The notes under the pieces: model-generated | The model's database searches: none | Seen by the model: the letters and a program-made list of their open reading frames with translations, nothing else | What the model was told of the DNA's origin: nothing | In this document: positions 18,633 to 27,131 of the stretch, one piece after another | Numbering within the stretch: position 1 is the stretch's first letter | How the letters are laid out: each line of letters begins with the position of its first letter | Position numbers and translations under genes: made by a program | NCBI GenBank assembly: GCA_963797535.1 | Contig: CAWCPQ010000001.1 | Coordinates: 2,852,001 to 2,916,000 of the forward strand | Length of the DNA: 64,000 nucleotides | Reading direction: 5' to 3' | Source: JAWWOL01 sp963797535 | Lineage (GTDB): Bacteria > Actinomycetota > Actinomycetes > JAWWOL01

Positions 18633-19244
18633 ATGACAACGCCCGACGATCCCGCCACGCCGCAGCCACCGTACGGCCAGCCCTCGGGGTCGGGCGGCGG
18701 CGAGCCCGGCTACGGCCAGCCTCCGCCAGCCTTCGGCCCGCCGGCCGGCTACGGCACCGCGCCGGGTTTCGGCCCTCCCGCCGGTTACGGTGCACCTCCC
18801 GGTTACCAGGGACCGGAAGGGAACGGGGCACCGGCAGGCTATGGCGGGCCGGCGTACGGCGGCACTCCGTACGCGAGCGGCTTCGCGAACCCGGCCCGCA
18901 ACGGTCTGGGCATCGCCGCCCTGATCGTCGGCATCCTGTCCATCCCGCTGGGCCTCACCGTCATCGTCGGCAGTGTGATGGGCATCGTGGCGATCGTGCT
19001 CGGGATCACCGGGCGGAGCAGGGTCAAGCGCGGTGAGGCCAACAACCCCGGCGTCGCCCTCTGGGGCATCATCACCGGCATCATCGGGCTCCTGGTGAGC
19101 GTCGCCGTCATCGTCCTGGCCCTCGTCGTCATGAACACCGACAGCTTCAAGAACCTCCAGGACTGCCTGGACAAGGCACACACCGCGACCGCCGAGAGGG
19201 CCTGCCAGACCGAGTTCCACAACAATCTGACCGGCAACAACTAG
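18633..19244 (+). CDS. DUF4190 membrane protein with Pro/Gly/Tyr-rich N-terminus
   Basis: A 203-residue protein. The first 85 residues are low-complexity repeats of the type GYGQPP, FGPPAGYG and GAPPGY. Two transmembrane helices with the DUF4190 pattern follow (GIAALIVGILSIPLGLTVI and LWGIITGIIGLLVSVAVIVL), then a short tail with two Cys (DCLDKAH and RACQTEF). ATG 18633 has an AAGGAAGG site. Function unknown; the disordered arm suggests protein-protein contact. Confidence 0.88.
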   Translation: MTTPDDPATPQPPYGQPSGSGGGEPGYGQPPPAFGPPAGYGTAPGFGPPAGYGAPPGYQGPEGNGAPAGYGGPAYGGTPYASGFANPARNGLGIAALIVGILSIPLGLTVIVGSVMGIVAIVLGITGRSRVKRGEANNPGVALWGIITGIIGLLVSVAVIVLALVVMNTDSFKNLQDCLDKAHTATAERACQTEFHNNLTGNN

Positions 19245-19249
19245 CGGCG

Positions 19250-19966
19250 GTGACGCTGTCCCGGCGAGCAGCGGTTGGCGCACTGCTGTCCGTCCTGCTG
19301 CTCAGTGCATGCGAGGGCACCGGTTCGACGCCGAAGGCGGGCACGAGGACCGCGCCGACCGTCGCCACTTCGGACGGCGCTGCCACGCCGGCGACTGCTT
19401 CCCCCGCCGGAGCGCACGCTCCGGGAGCAGCCACCGCGACGGCCGCACTGGCCCGGCTGCGGGTCAAGGGCAGGGCGGCCATGACGGGCTACAGCCGAGC
19501 GAGGTTCGGGCCGGCCTGGCCGCGCAGCAACGGGTGCGACTGGCGCAACCGGGTGCTGCGACGGGACCTCGCGGACACCGTCCTGCGGGCCGGCGGCTGC
19601 GTCGTGCTGTCCGGGACGCTGGTCAGCCCGTACACCCGCGGTGTCATCCACTTCCTGCGCGGCCCGGAGTCGGCCAAGGCGCAGATCGACCACGTGGTCG
19701 CGCTGGGTGACGCGTGGCAGACCGGCGCTCAGGGCTGGCCGGCGGCCCGGCGCGAGGCCTTCGCCAACGATCCGCTGGAGCTGCTGGCCGTCGACGGGCC
19801 GAGCAACGAGGCCAAGGGCGACAGCGACGCCGCGTCCTGGCTGCCACCGAACAAAGCGTTCCGCTGCGCGTACGCCGAGATCCAGGTTGCCGTAAAGGCG
19901 AAGTACGACCTGTGGGTGACGGCGGCTGAGCACGACGCGCTGGCCAGGGTTCTCGCCCGCTGCTGA
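19250..19966 (+). CDS. HNH (GmrSD C-terminal/DUF1524-like) nuclease lipoprotein
   Basis: A 238-residue protein with a lipobox near residue 20 (LLSVLLLSAC) followed by a Ala/Thr/Pro-rich linker. The C-terminal domain has QIDHVVALGDAW, NDPLELLAVDGPSNEAKGD and WLPPNKAFRCAYAEI. This is the HNH-type beta-beta-alpha metal fold seen in secreted actinobacterial nucleases. GTG 19250 starts five bases after the DUF4190 stop. Being surface-tethered it would act on external nucleic acid, perhaps for nutrient scavenging; activity is inferred from the His and Asn pattern. Confidence 0.85.
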   Translation: MTLSRRAAVGALLSVLLLSACEGTGSTPKAGTRTAPTVATSDGAATPATASPAGAHAPGAATATAALARLRVKGRAAMTGYSRARFGPAWPRSNGCDWRNRVLRRDLADTVLRAGGCVVLSGTLVSPYTRGVIHFLRGPESAKAQIDHVVALGDAWQTGAQGWPAARREAFANDPLELLAVDGPSNEAKGDSDAASWLPPNKAFRCAYAEIQVAVKAKYDLWVTAAEHDALARVLARC

Positions 19967-19986
19967 CATCTGGCACGATTCCGGTC

Positions 19987-20442
19987 ATGAACACGTGGGT
20001 CGTCAACCAGCCGCAGGATGCCGACTTCGAGCGTTGGCGGGAGCTGTACCAGGGCTACGCCGACTTCTACCGCGTCGCGCAACCCGACGACAACGCCCGC
20101 CGGGTCTGGGGCTGGCTGCAGGATCCAGGGCACGAGTGCCGCGGCCTGGTCGTACGCGACGACACCGGACGGGCTGTCGGTCTCGCCCACTTCCGGCCGT
20201 TCGCTCGCCCGTTGCGGGCAAGCACCGGCTGCTTCCTCGACGACCTGTTCGTCGAGCCTTCGGTTCGGGGCACGGGAGCTGTCGATGCGTTGTTCGACGC
20301 GTTGCGCGAGCTCGCCAGGGCGGAGGGCTGGGACACCGTTCGCTGGATCACCGCCGACGACAACTACCGCGCCCGGTCGAAGTACGACCAGGTCGCCACC
20401 CGTACCACCTGGATCACGTACGACCTGACGACGGCCGAGTGA
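19987..20442 (+). CDS. GNAT-family N-acetyltransferase
   Basis: A 151-residue GNAT protein. The acetyl-CoA-binding strand-loop-helix is visible as LDDLFVEPSVRGTGAVDALFDAL (shown in part: FVEPSVRGTGAVD), with the later RWITADDNYRARSKYDQVA motif. Acceptor unknown. ATG 19987 lies 20 bases after the nuclease stop. Confidence 0.88.
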   Translation: MNTWVVNQPQDADFERWRELYQGYADFYRVAQPDDNARRVWGWLQDPGHECRGLVVRDDTGRAVGLAHFRPFARPLRASTGCFLDDLFVEPSVRGTGAVDALFDALRELARAEGWDTVRWITADDNYRARSKYDQVATRTTWITYDLTTAE

Positions 20443-20579
20443 CCGAGCTGCTGTGGGGCGACCGCTGCAATCTGGTTGACGCGACGCTTGGTACGAGGTG
20501 GCAGGGCGCTACCTCTTCGATCTTGATGAGCTGATGCAAGCGGCACCGCGATAGCACCGGGTAGCCACGCACAGCGGTC

Positions 20580-20626
20580 ATGGATGCGGGAATTCCGTCG
20601 CTGGGCGACGGTTAGGCCACATCCAC
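20580..20626 (+). repeat. 47-bp hairpin-containing dispersed element, copy A
   Basis: The sequence shows ATG-N-ATGCGG, five variable bases, CCGTCG, a five-base loop, CGACGG-TT, three variable bases, then CCACATCCAC. The same blocks with identical spacing recur at 49024-49070 (35 of 47 positions equal, with differences confined to the loop and spacers). CCGTCG/CGACGG form a six-pair stem. Both copies lie in gaps between convergent genes. The rest of the gap 20443-20655 shows no gene. Confidence 0.6.
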
Positions 20627-20655
20627 GGCAGCTCTGCGGCGAGAGCGAAGGCGGG

Positions 20656-21255
20656 TCAGCCGTTGCTGAGGTCCCGGACGACCTTTGCCGGCGTCCCCAC
20701 CGCGACCGAGTCGGCCGGGATGTCCTTGGTCACGACCGAACCAGCCCCGATCGTGCAGCGGTCCCCGATCGTGACGCCCGGCAGCACGATGACGCCGGCG
20801 CCGAGCCAAACGTCGTCGCCGATGGTCACCGGCGCCGTCATCGTCCGCCACGGCGAGGAGCCGCGCGCCACGTCCTCGGCCGGCGTCCGACGATCGCTTG
20901 CCCGCAGCGGGTGCTGGGCGGTGATCAGCTGTACGGACGGGCCGATCAGCACTCGAGCGCCGATGCTGATGGGCGCGTCATCGACGATGACGCAGTTCAC
21001 GTTGATGTAGGTGTCTTCACCGATCGTGGTGTGCACCCCGAAGTCGACGAACAGCGGCGGCTCGACGTGCACCCCCCTGGCCACGGCACCGAAGATCTCG
21101 CCCAGCAGCCACTCGCGTTCCCCGTGCGCGTCAGGGGCCGAGGCGTTGTACGCGGCCACCCGGTGCCGCACCGTCACCGCCATGTTCGCGAGCTCGGCGT
21201 CGTAGCAGTCGTACTCCTCGCCCGCCAGCATCTTCTCGCGCTCGCTACGGCTCAT
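20656..21255 (-). CDS. Maltose/galactoside O-acetyltransferase-like (left-handed beta-helix)
   Basis: A 199-residue protein. The N-terminal Mac domain (SEREKMLAGEEYDCYDAEL) is typical of maltose/sugar O-acetyltransferases. A hexapeptide-repeat beta-helix follows (TTIGEDTYINVNCVIVDD, PVTIGDDVWLGAGVIVLPG) with the catalytic His in ITAQHPL and the ending SVAVGTPAKVVRDL. It acetylates sugar hydroxyls with acetyl-CoA. ATG 21255. The methyltransferase gene ends 26 bases upstream on the same strand. Confidence 0.93.
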   Translation of the reverse strand: MSRSEREKMLAGEEYDCYDAELANMAVTVRHRVAAYNASAPDAHGEREWLLGEIFGAVARGVHVEPPLFVDFGVHTTIGEDTYINVNCVIVDDAPISIGARVLIGPSVQLITAQHPLRASDRRTPAEDVARGSSPWRTMTAPVTIGDDVWLGAGVIVLPGVTIGDRCTIGAGSVVTKDIPADSVAVGTPAKVVRDLSNG

Positions 21256-21281
21256 GAGCGTCACCCTACTGAAGGCGGTCG

Positions 21282-22070
21282 TCAGGTCCGGCGGGCGAGG
21301 TAGAGCAGGGTCTCCATCGCCATCACCACGTCGTCGTCGCCGACCATGTCGAGGACCTCCGCGAACAGTTCCTCGCGCACACCGGCCGGTCGCACGTTGT
21401 AGGCGCTCATCGTGCCCAGCAGCTCGACGTAGTCCGCAGCAGTCAACGTCCGCTGCCACGGATAGCGGTGCACCGTCAGGTCGGTGAACTCCCGCCGCTT
21501 CGCCATCGACGGGCCCGGCCACTGATCGCGCAGGTCGCCAGCGGGTAGCGAGTCGTCGATCCGGATGCCGGGCGTGAGCCGGTCGTGGGCGGCCTGCAGC
21601 CGTTGGGCCAGCCCGACGTCCTCGACCCAGTTGTGGTTCCAGAACAGCGCCAGCGTGCCGCCCCGGCGCAGCGTGTCGGCTGCCCTCTCCCAGCGCACGT
21701 GCGGATCGACCCAGTGCCAGGCCTGCGCCGACACCACGAGGTCGTAGCCACCGTCGGCCGGCTGCTGCTCGAACCCGGCAACCGTCACCGACACCAGTGG
21801 CCGGTCGACCAGACGGGCGGCGAGCAGCGCCGCCATCTCCGGATCGGGCTCCACGGCGTGCACCGCCAGCCCGCGATCGGCCAGCGCCGCCGTCGCGCGG
21901 CCCGTACCGGCTCCCACCTCGAGCACGCGCCGAACCGGCCCAGCGAACGCGAGCAGGTCGTCGAACAGTTCCGGCGGATAGCCCGGCCTGATCCGGTCAT
22001 AGGCGTCGGCGATCGCGCCGAAGCTGAGCGCCCTGGCGGCCAGGTCGGGCATCTCGTCGGGAGAGCTCAC
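21282..22070 (-). CDS. Class I SAM-dependent methyltransferase
   Basis: A 262-residue protein with SAM motif I VLEVGAGTGRATAAL, acidic loop AVEPDPEM and post-motif YDLVVSAQAWHWVDP, typical of Methyltransf_11/UbiE-like enzymes acting on small molecules. The start is GTG 22070, whose GTGA overlaps the stop of the flippase-like gene by four bases. The N-terminal FGAIADAYDRIRPGYP is the usual family opening. Substrate unknown. Confidence 0.92.
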   Translation of the reverse strand: MSSPDEMPDLAARALSFGAIADAYDRIRPGYPPELFDDLLAFAGPVRRVLEVGAGTGRATAALADRGLAVHAVEPDPEMAALLAARLVDRPLVSVTVAGFEQQPADGGYDLVVSAQAWHWVDPHVRWERAADTLRRGGTLALFWNHNWVEDVGLAQRLQAAHDRLTPGIRIDDSLPAGDLRDQWPGPSMAKRREFTDLTVHRYPWQRTLTAADYVELLGTMSAYNVRPAGVREELFAEVLDMVGDDDVVMAMETLLYLARRT

Positions 22071-23140
22071 GCTTCTTCGACCGCCAGCTCTCGGGTGCGG
22101 GAACCCCGCCGCTGCACGATCGGGTAGACCACCCACCCGACGGCCAGCACCAGCCAGAAGCTGATCAGCCGGTACGTGAGCACGGCCGTGGTCGCCTCCG
22201 TGGTCGGAAGCCCGGCGGCGACAACGGCCGCGATCAGTGCGGCCTCGACGACCCCCAGGCCGCCAGGGGTCAGGTTGAGGGTCGAGGCAGCCGCTGCGGC
22301 GGACCACACCAGCAGCACCGACCGAAACGGCAGCGGCAGACCGGCCGCTCGCACGGCGGCGGCCAGACATCCGGCGTCGGCCAGCCAGTTGACCAGGGAC
22401 AGCATGACCACCGCCACCCAGCTGCGGCGCCGCAGGTGCAGTGACGACACCTCGTGCAGGACCCGGGTCATGAACGTCTGGGCGTCACCTGCCGGCTTGT
22501 GGATGACTCGCTGACCCAGGCGCAGGACCCGTACGCCCAGACGCTCGAGCCACGCGGCGACGGCGGGGACCCGAATCGCGATCAGGCCGAGCGTCAGCGG
22601 GATGATCAGGCCCAGCCCGCCGATGAGGCCGGCCGTGGCCGCCGCGGGGTTGGTCGACACCAGCGCACCGGTGATGACCACGGCGGTGAAGGCAAGCGAG
22701 GAGACCACCCCGGACGCGAGCACGACCCAGGCGGCGGTCACCTGGGTCGCCCCGCGGCGCTGGAACTGCTTGTAGGCGAACAAGGAACCGACTTCGGGGC
22801 CGGCCAGCGGGAGGGACACCGAGATCGCGTTGCCGGCGTAGGTGATGGCCAGGGCCGAGCGCAGCGGCAGCTTGGTCCCGCCGGCTCTCAGCATCCGGCG
22901 TTGCAGCCGGGCGAACGCTGTCATGGACAGCGACTCGAGAACGATGGCGGCGAGCACCCACCACCACTTCAGGTGCCGCAGCCCCTCGATCGCCTGCAGG
23001 AGCTGGGTGCGCTGGGTGACGAGCAGCAGGACGACCGCGACGATGGCGATGCCGGTCAGAGCCGACTTGATCAGCGACGGCGCCCGGCTCGGGGCCGGTT
23101 GCGGCGTCTCGACCGGTGTCTCGGCCTCGGTCTGCGTCAC
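22067..23140 (-). CDS. LPG synthase/flippase-like (UPF0104, AglD-type) membrane protein
   Basis: A 357-residue protein with about eight helices and the UPF0104 signatures WWWVLAAIVLESLSM, ITYAGNAISVSLPLAGPEVG and TLNLTPGGLGVVEAALI. It corresponds to the membrane part of MprF without the lysyl-transferase domain. Such stand-alone proteins are proposed lipid or lipid-linked-sugar flippases. GTG start at 23140. Coupled by four-base overlap to the methyltransferase. Confidence 0.92.
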   Translation of the reverse strand: MTQTEAETPVETPQPAPSRAPSLIKSALTGIAIVAVVLLLVTQRTQLLQAIEGLRHLKWWWVLAAIVLESLSMTAFARLQRRMLRAGGTKLPLRSALAITYAGNAISVSLPLAGPEVGSLFAYKQFQRRGATQVTAAWVVLASGVVSSLAFTAVVITGALVSTNPAAATAGLIGGLGLIIPLTLGLIAIRVPAVAAWLERLGVRVLRLGQRVIHKPAGDAQTFMTRVLHEVSSLHLRRRSWVAVVMLSLVNWLADAGCLAAAVRAAGLPLPFRSVLLVWSAAAAASTLNLTPGGLGVVEAALIAAVVAAGLPTTEATTAVLTYRLISFWLVLAVGWVVYPIVQRRGSRTRELAVEEA

Positions 23141-23284
23141 AGCTGCCCCGACGCTGCGATGCCGGGCGGGCGGGCGTCAGCGCAGCGGTGCTCGGACACA
23201 GAACGCCTCCCTCCTGCCGAAGGCAGCAACGCCAGGGTGCCGTCTTGTTCCCGCGATGTCGTGCCGTTTTCCGCCGCGGTCGGG

Positions 23285-24484
23285 TCAGGAGGTCTGTGCG
23301 GGGGCAGGGGACGAGGCCCCGAACAGCTGCTTGTACTTCTCCCCCGCCGACGGGAACTTCCCGCCATCGAGGGCGAACGTTGCACAGACGCTGGGGTCCT
23401 TGGCGTTGAAGTAGGCCTCGTACGCAACGTCGTGCTGAGCCAGCCAGGTGTGCATCTGCTCGATGAAGTAGGGGTCGTCCCCACCGCCGTGGCCGTCGCA
23501 GCGGTCGGTGACACCCCACTCCCCGACGCTGATCCGCTTGCCGTGCTTGCTCGCAAAGTCGGCGAGCCAGTTCAGCCCCCACGGCTCGGTCAGGTAGCCG
23601 TTCCAAGCCTGCGTGTGGTCGGTCGACGAGTAGTTGTGCGCGAAGGACGCGTCGTAGACGTCCGCACCGATCAGATCGACGTAGTCGTCACCGGGGTACA
23701 TGGGCTCCGGGTCCGCGTTGTGCAGCGCCACCGTCCAGTCGAAGGTGAAATCTGCACCGGGCACGGACCTCATGGCAGTGACGGCCTTCTGGTAGGCCAC
23801 GGCCCACTGTTGCGGGTGGTGGATGCCGGTCCAGGTGAACCAGTCACCCGTCATCTCCCAGCCGAGCCTGATCGTCGCATTGCCGAGGTGGCCCTTGATG
23901 AGGTCCTGAGCCAGGTCGCGAAAATGCTGGTCGTACTCGCCGTTGGCGCCCCTGGCGATGGTCGCGTTGTCGTCCGTCGGAATCAGCGGCACGGAGAAGA
24001 CCCGGTGGACGTCCGCCGGCAGCCCTCGATCGAGCAACCCCTCCCGGTCCAGCTGCGTGATGCCGTCCCACGTCCGCGTGCCCACGTAGTCGACGACCAC
24101 CTCCACCGGGCGACCGCGCCAGACCCCGAATCTGGCCGCCGCCGTGGTGCCTACTCCCGCGACGCCGGACAACGCACGACCGGGCGCGAGCCCAGCCGAG
24201 GAGGGGGCAGCAGACGAGGGACCGGGAGCGGAGGGACCAGAGGCGGAGGGGCCGGGAGCACTGGCCGGGGTCCCGCCGGTCACCTGGGAAGGCTGGCCGG
24301 GCCCGGTGGCCGCGGGTGCAGCGAACGGCGTGGGAGGCGTCAGCGGGGCTGCGCTGGACCCCCTGTCGGCGACCCCCCAGGCGACGACACCGACGATCAG
24401 GACACCGACCAAAATCGGTCCGAGGACGAGGAGCCGAGACCGGGCGCCGCCTTGAACGCCGCTCGGTTTCGCTTCGTCACCCAT
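23285..24484 (-). CDS. Exported GH26-like glycoside hydrolase
   Basis: A 399-residue protein with an N-terminal anchor (LLVLGPILVGVLIVGVVAWG) and a Pro/Ser/Ala-rich linker of about 70 residues. A TIM-barrel hydrolase domain follows. ATIRLGWEMTGDW places the likely acid/base at Glu210, and ISVGEWGV the nucleophile at Glu322, matching the clan GH-A spacing of GH26 mannanase/glucanase relatives. Polysaccharide target unknown. It diverges from the GH42 gene. The 144 bases between its end and the flippase gene hold no gene. Confidence 0.82.
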   Translation of the reverse strand: MGDEAKPSGVQGGARSRLLVLGPILVGVLIVGVVAWGVADRGSSAAPLTPPTPFAAPAATGPGQPSQVTGGTPASAPGPSASGPSAPGPSSAAPSSAGLAPGRALSGVAGVGTTAAARFGVWRGRPVEVVVDYVGTRTWDGITQLDREGLLDRGLPADVHRVFSVPLIPTDDNATIARGANGEYDQHFRDLAQDLIKGHLGNATIRLGWEMTGDWFTWTGIHHPQQWAVAYQKAVTAMRSVPGADFTFDWTVALHNADPEPMYPGDDYVDLIGADVYDASFAHNYSSTDHTQAWNGYLTEPWGLNWLADFASKHGKRISVGEWGVTDRCDGHGGGDDPYFIEQMHTWLAQHDVAYEAYFNAKDPSVCATFALDGGKFPSAGEKYKQLFGASSPAPAQTS

Positions 24485-24569
24485 CCCACATACTCTACCG
24501 GCGCGCCCTGCCGCGCCCGGATCGGCCGAACGGGTTACGGCAGAGGCACAACCGCCGCAGTAACGACCC

Positions 24570-24603
24570 CCGGACGGTACGGTGCACCAGGCGTTTCGTC
24601 CGG
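24570..24603 (+). promoter_or_regulatory. Inverted repeat in the GH42 leader
   Basis: CCGGACG at 24570 pairs with CGTCCGG at 24597, and the palindrome GGTGCACC lies at 24581-24588 inside the loop. The structure ends 15 bases before the ATG at 24619. It may be an operator or a leader hairpin; no LacI-type consensus was recognised. Confidence 0.3.
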
Positions 24604-24618
24604 TGAAAGGCGGCTCTC

Positions 24619-26664
24619 ATGGCACGGTGGGTTCGATGGCCATCAACCACGACCGGGCTTCATGACGGGCGCGGCCCGATGCTCTACGGTGCCGACTACA
24701 ACCCCGAGCAGTGGCCCCGCGAGACGTGGCGCGAGGACATGGCGTTGATGCGCGATGCCGGCGTCAACCTGGTCAATCTCGGCATCTTTGCCTGGGCGCA
24801 GGTGCAGCCGGCACCCGACGAGTTCAACTTCGGCTGGCTGGACGAGATCCTCGGCCTGCTGCACGAGCACGGCATCGTCGTCGACCTGGGAACCGGCACC
24901 TCCTCGCCGCCGCCGTGGCTCACCACGCTGCACCCCGAGATCCTGCCCGTCACCGAGACCGGCGTGGTCCTTTCCCCCGGCGGCCGCCAGCAGTACCGCC
25001 CCACGTCACCGGTCTTTCGCACCTACGCCCTGCAGCACGTACGGGCGATGGCTCAGCGTTACGGCGACCACCCGGCGCTTGCTCTGTGGCACGTCTCGAA
25101 CGAGCTCGGCTGCCACAACGTCCACGACTACTCCGACGACGCGGCCGCGGCCTTCCGCACCTGGCTGATCGAGCGGTACGGCGACCTCGAGGCACTGAAC
25201 GCGGCCTGGGGCACGGCGTTCTGGTCGCAGCGCTACTCGTCGTGGGAGCAGATCCTGCCGCCACGGCTGGCTGCGGCCTTCCGCAACCCCACCCAGCTGC
25301 TGGACTTCGACCGCTTCTCGTCATGGGCGCTGCAGGACTACCTGCGGGCCGAGACCGCGATCCTGCGCGAGACCACGCCGGACATCCCGATCACGACCAA
25401 CTTCATGGTCATGGACAACCCGGCCAGCGGCATGAACTATGCCGAGTGGGCAAGCGATGTCGACATCGTCTCCAACGACCACTACCTGATGGTGGCCCGA
25501 CCCGACGCGTACGAAGAGCTCTGCTTCTCCGCGAGCCAGACGAGTGGCATCGCCGGGCACGATCCCTGGTTGCTGATGGAGCACTCGGCGGGTGCCGTGC
25601 AGTGGCAGCCGGTCAACCTGCCCAAGGTTCGTGGTCAGCTGCGGCGGGACAGCCTGACCCACGTTGCCTTCGGTTCCGACGCAGTGTCGTTCTTCCAGTG
25701 GCGCGCCTCTTTTGCGGGTGCCGAGCAGTTCCACTCGGCGATGGTGCCGCACGCCGGCGCCGAGTCCCGGCACTGGCGCGACATCTGCGCCCTGGGTGCC
25801 GACGTCGCCGCGCTCTCGGAAGTGGTTGGTACGCAGGCGATTGCGTCCCGGGTTGCCCTCCTGTTCGACTGGGAGTCCTGGTGGGCGAGCGAGCAGAGCG
25901 CCCACCCGAGCGACCGCTTCAACTACCGCGGTACGGCAACGGACTGGTGGAACGCCTTCCACTCGTTGGGGATCTCGGTCGACGTGCTGCCGCACGACGC
26001 CGATCTCTCCTCGTACGAGATGGTCGTCGCACCGGGGCTTTTCGTGGTCAACGACGTGACTCGCGACGCCCTGACAGACTTCGTCACCGGTGGCGGGCAC
26101 CTGGTCACGTCCTACTTCTCCGGCATCGTCGACGACAACCTGCACGTGCACCTCGGCGGTTACCCCGGGGCGCTTCGGGAGCTGCTCGGGGTGCGGGTTG
26201 AGGAGTTCAACCCGCTGCTGCCGGGGTCCTCGGTCGCCCTTGCCGGCGGAGGCGAGGCGACACTGTGGGTCGAGCAGGTCGACCCGGTTGACGACGGCAT
26301 CACCGTGGTCGAGTCCTACGCCGCGGGCGACCTGGCCGGGCTGCCAGCTGTGACCCGCCGTCCGGTCGGGCCCGGCAGTGCTTCCTACGTCAGCGGGCAG
26401 TTCGACTCTTCAACCCTGGCAACGGTTTTCAAGGCCCTGGCCGACAGCGCGGGAGTCGTGCCCGATGTTGACCCGGCGGTTGCGGGTGCAGTGACGCGAC
26501 GGGTCCGGGGAGACGCCGAGCGCCGTTTCGTGTTCCTGATCAACCACACCAGGTCTGCACTGGATATAGCGACTGAGGACGGTGTCGATCTGCTTACTGG
26601 CACGTCCGTCTCCGACACCCTCACGTTGGAGCCGCTCGGCGTCGCGGTGATCCGTACCAGCTGA
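24619..26664 (+). CDS. Beta-galactosidase, GH42 family
   Basis: A 681-residue enzyme of normal GH42 length. The opening MLYGADYNPEQWP is diagnostic. The acid/base is Glu162 in LWHVSNELGCHN and the nucleophile Glu321 in LLMEHSAG. The trimerisation domain (about 410-610) and a small C-terminal beta domain follow. It hydrolyses terminal beta-galactosides, often from plant oligosaccharides, in the cytosol, as no signal peptide is present. ATG 24619 follows GAAAGG; an internal ATG at 24679 is the alternative start. No transporter gene adjoins it. Confidence 0.95.
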   Translation: MARWVRWPSTTTGLHDGRGPMLYGADYNPEQWPRETWREDMALMRDAGVNLVNLGIFAWAQVQPAPDEFNFGWLDEILGLLHEHGIVVDLGTGTSSPPPWLTTLHPEILPVTETGVVLSPGGRQQYRPTSPVFRTYALQHVRAMAQRYGDHPALALWHVSNELGCHNVHDYSDDAAAAFRTWLIERYGDLEALNAAWGTAFWSQRYSSWEQILPPRLAAAFRNPTQLLDFDRFSSWALQDYLRAETAILRETTPDIPITTNFMVMDNPASGMNYAEWASDVDIVSNDHYLMVARPDAYEELCFSASQTSGIAGHDPWLLMEHSAGAVQWQPVNLPKVRGQLRRDSLTHVAFGSDAVSFFQWRASFAGAEQFHSAMVPHAGAESRHWRDICALGADVAALSEVVGTQAIASRVALLFDWESWWASEQSAHPSDRFNYRGTATDWWNAFHSLGISVDVLPHDADLSSYEMVVAPGLFVVNDVTRDALTDFVTGGGHLVTSYFSGIVDDNLHVHLGGYPGALRELLGVRVEEFNPLLPGSSVALAGGGEATLWVEQVDPVDDGITVVESYAAGDLAGLPAVTRRPVGPGSASYVSGQFDSSTLATVFKALADSAGVVPDVDPAVAGAVTRRVRGDAERRFVFLINHTRSALDIATEDGVDLLTGTSVSDTLTLEPLGVAVIRTS

Positions 26665-26668
26665 AAGC

Positions 26669-26845
26669 TCAGCGAGCGTTGGCGTCCGCTGCGGTGGTGA
26701 TCAGGCCGTGGCAGATGCAGCCGCGCTGCACACCGTGGTCGTCCGACGCCTGGCAGTAACGCAGAGCCACCCGGTCGTGCTGGTCGAGGCGATGCCCGCA
26801 GTGGCTGCACTCTGTGACGTCCGGCAGGACGTCGGGCAGCGTCAT
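26669..26845 (-). CDS. Small Cys-rich (zinc-binding) protein, second of pair
   Basis: A 58-residue protein read from the ATG at 26845, which overlaps the upstream stop as TGATG. It contains CSHCGHRLDQHDRVALRYC and then RGCICHG, giving at least five Cys plus His residues in a zinc-ribbon-like pattern. Function unknown. Coupled translation with the neighbouring zinc-ribbon gene supports reality. Confidence 0.65.
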   Translation of the reverse strand: MTLPDVLPDVTECSHCGHRLDQHDRVALRYCQASDDHGVQRGCICHGLITTAADANAR

Positions 26846-27030
26846 CAGACGCTCCAGCGCAGCCACGTGGCGGTGGGAAGTGTCATCTGCTTGCCACAGG
26901 CTGCGCACGAGGCCAGGACTCGCTTCTTCGCCACGGACGTGTAGCTGAAGGCGTCAGCGGCGATCGGCGCCGAGCAGTTGATGCACCGTACGGTGCGCTG
27001 GGTCTGCTGCTGTCCGGCTGGGGCAGTCAT
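26845..27030 (-). CDS. Small zinc-ribbon protein, first of pair
   Basis: A 61-residue protein with two CxxC pairs, CINCSAPI near residue 16 and CAACGKQ near residue 42, which is the treble-clef/zinc-ribbon arrangement. The stop TGA and the ATG of the next small gene share one base. No recognised family name. The 101 bases upstream (27031-27131) hold no other gene. Confidence 0.65.
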   Translation of the reverse strand: MTAPAGQQQTQRTVRCINCSAPIAADAFSYTSVAKKRVLASCAACGKQMTLPTATWLRWSV

Positions 27031-27131
27031 CGGTGCGCCTGGTTCGGGTGTGGTTCACGAGCGGCGTTGGGGAGATGATTGCTGGGCACGTCCGAGCGCC
27101 TTGAGTGACCCCAGTCTCGCACGCCCCGGTT

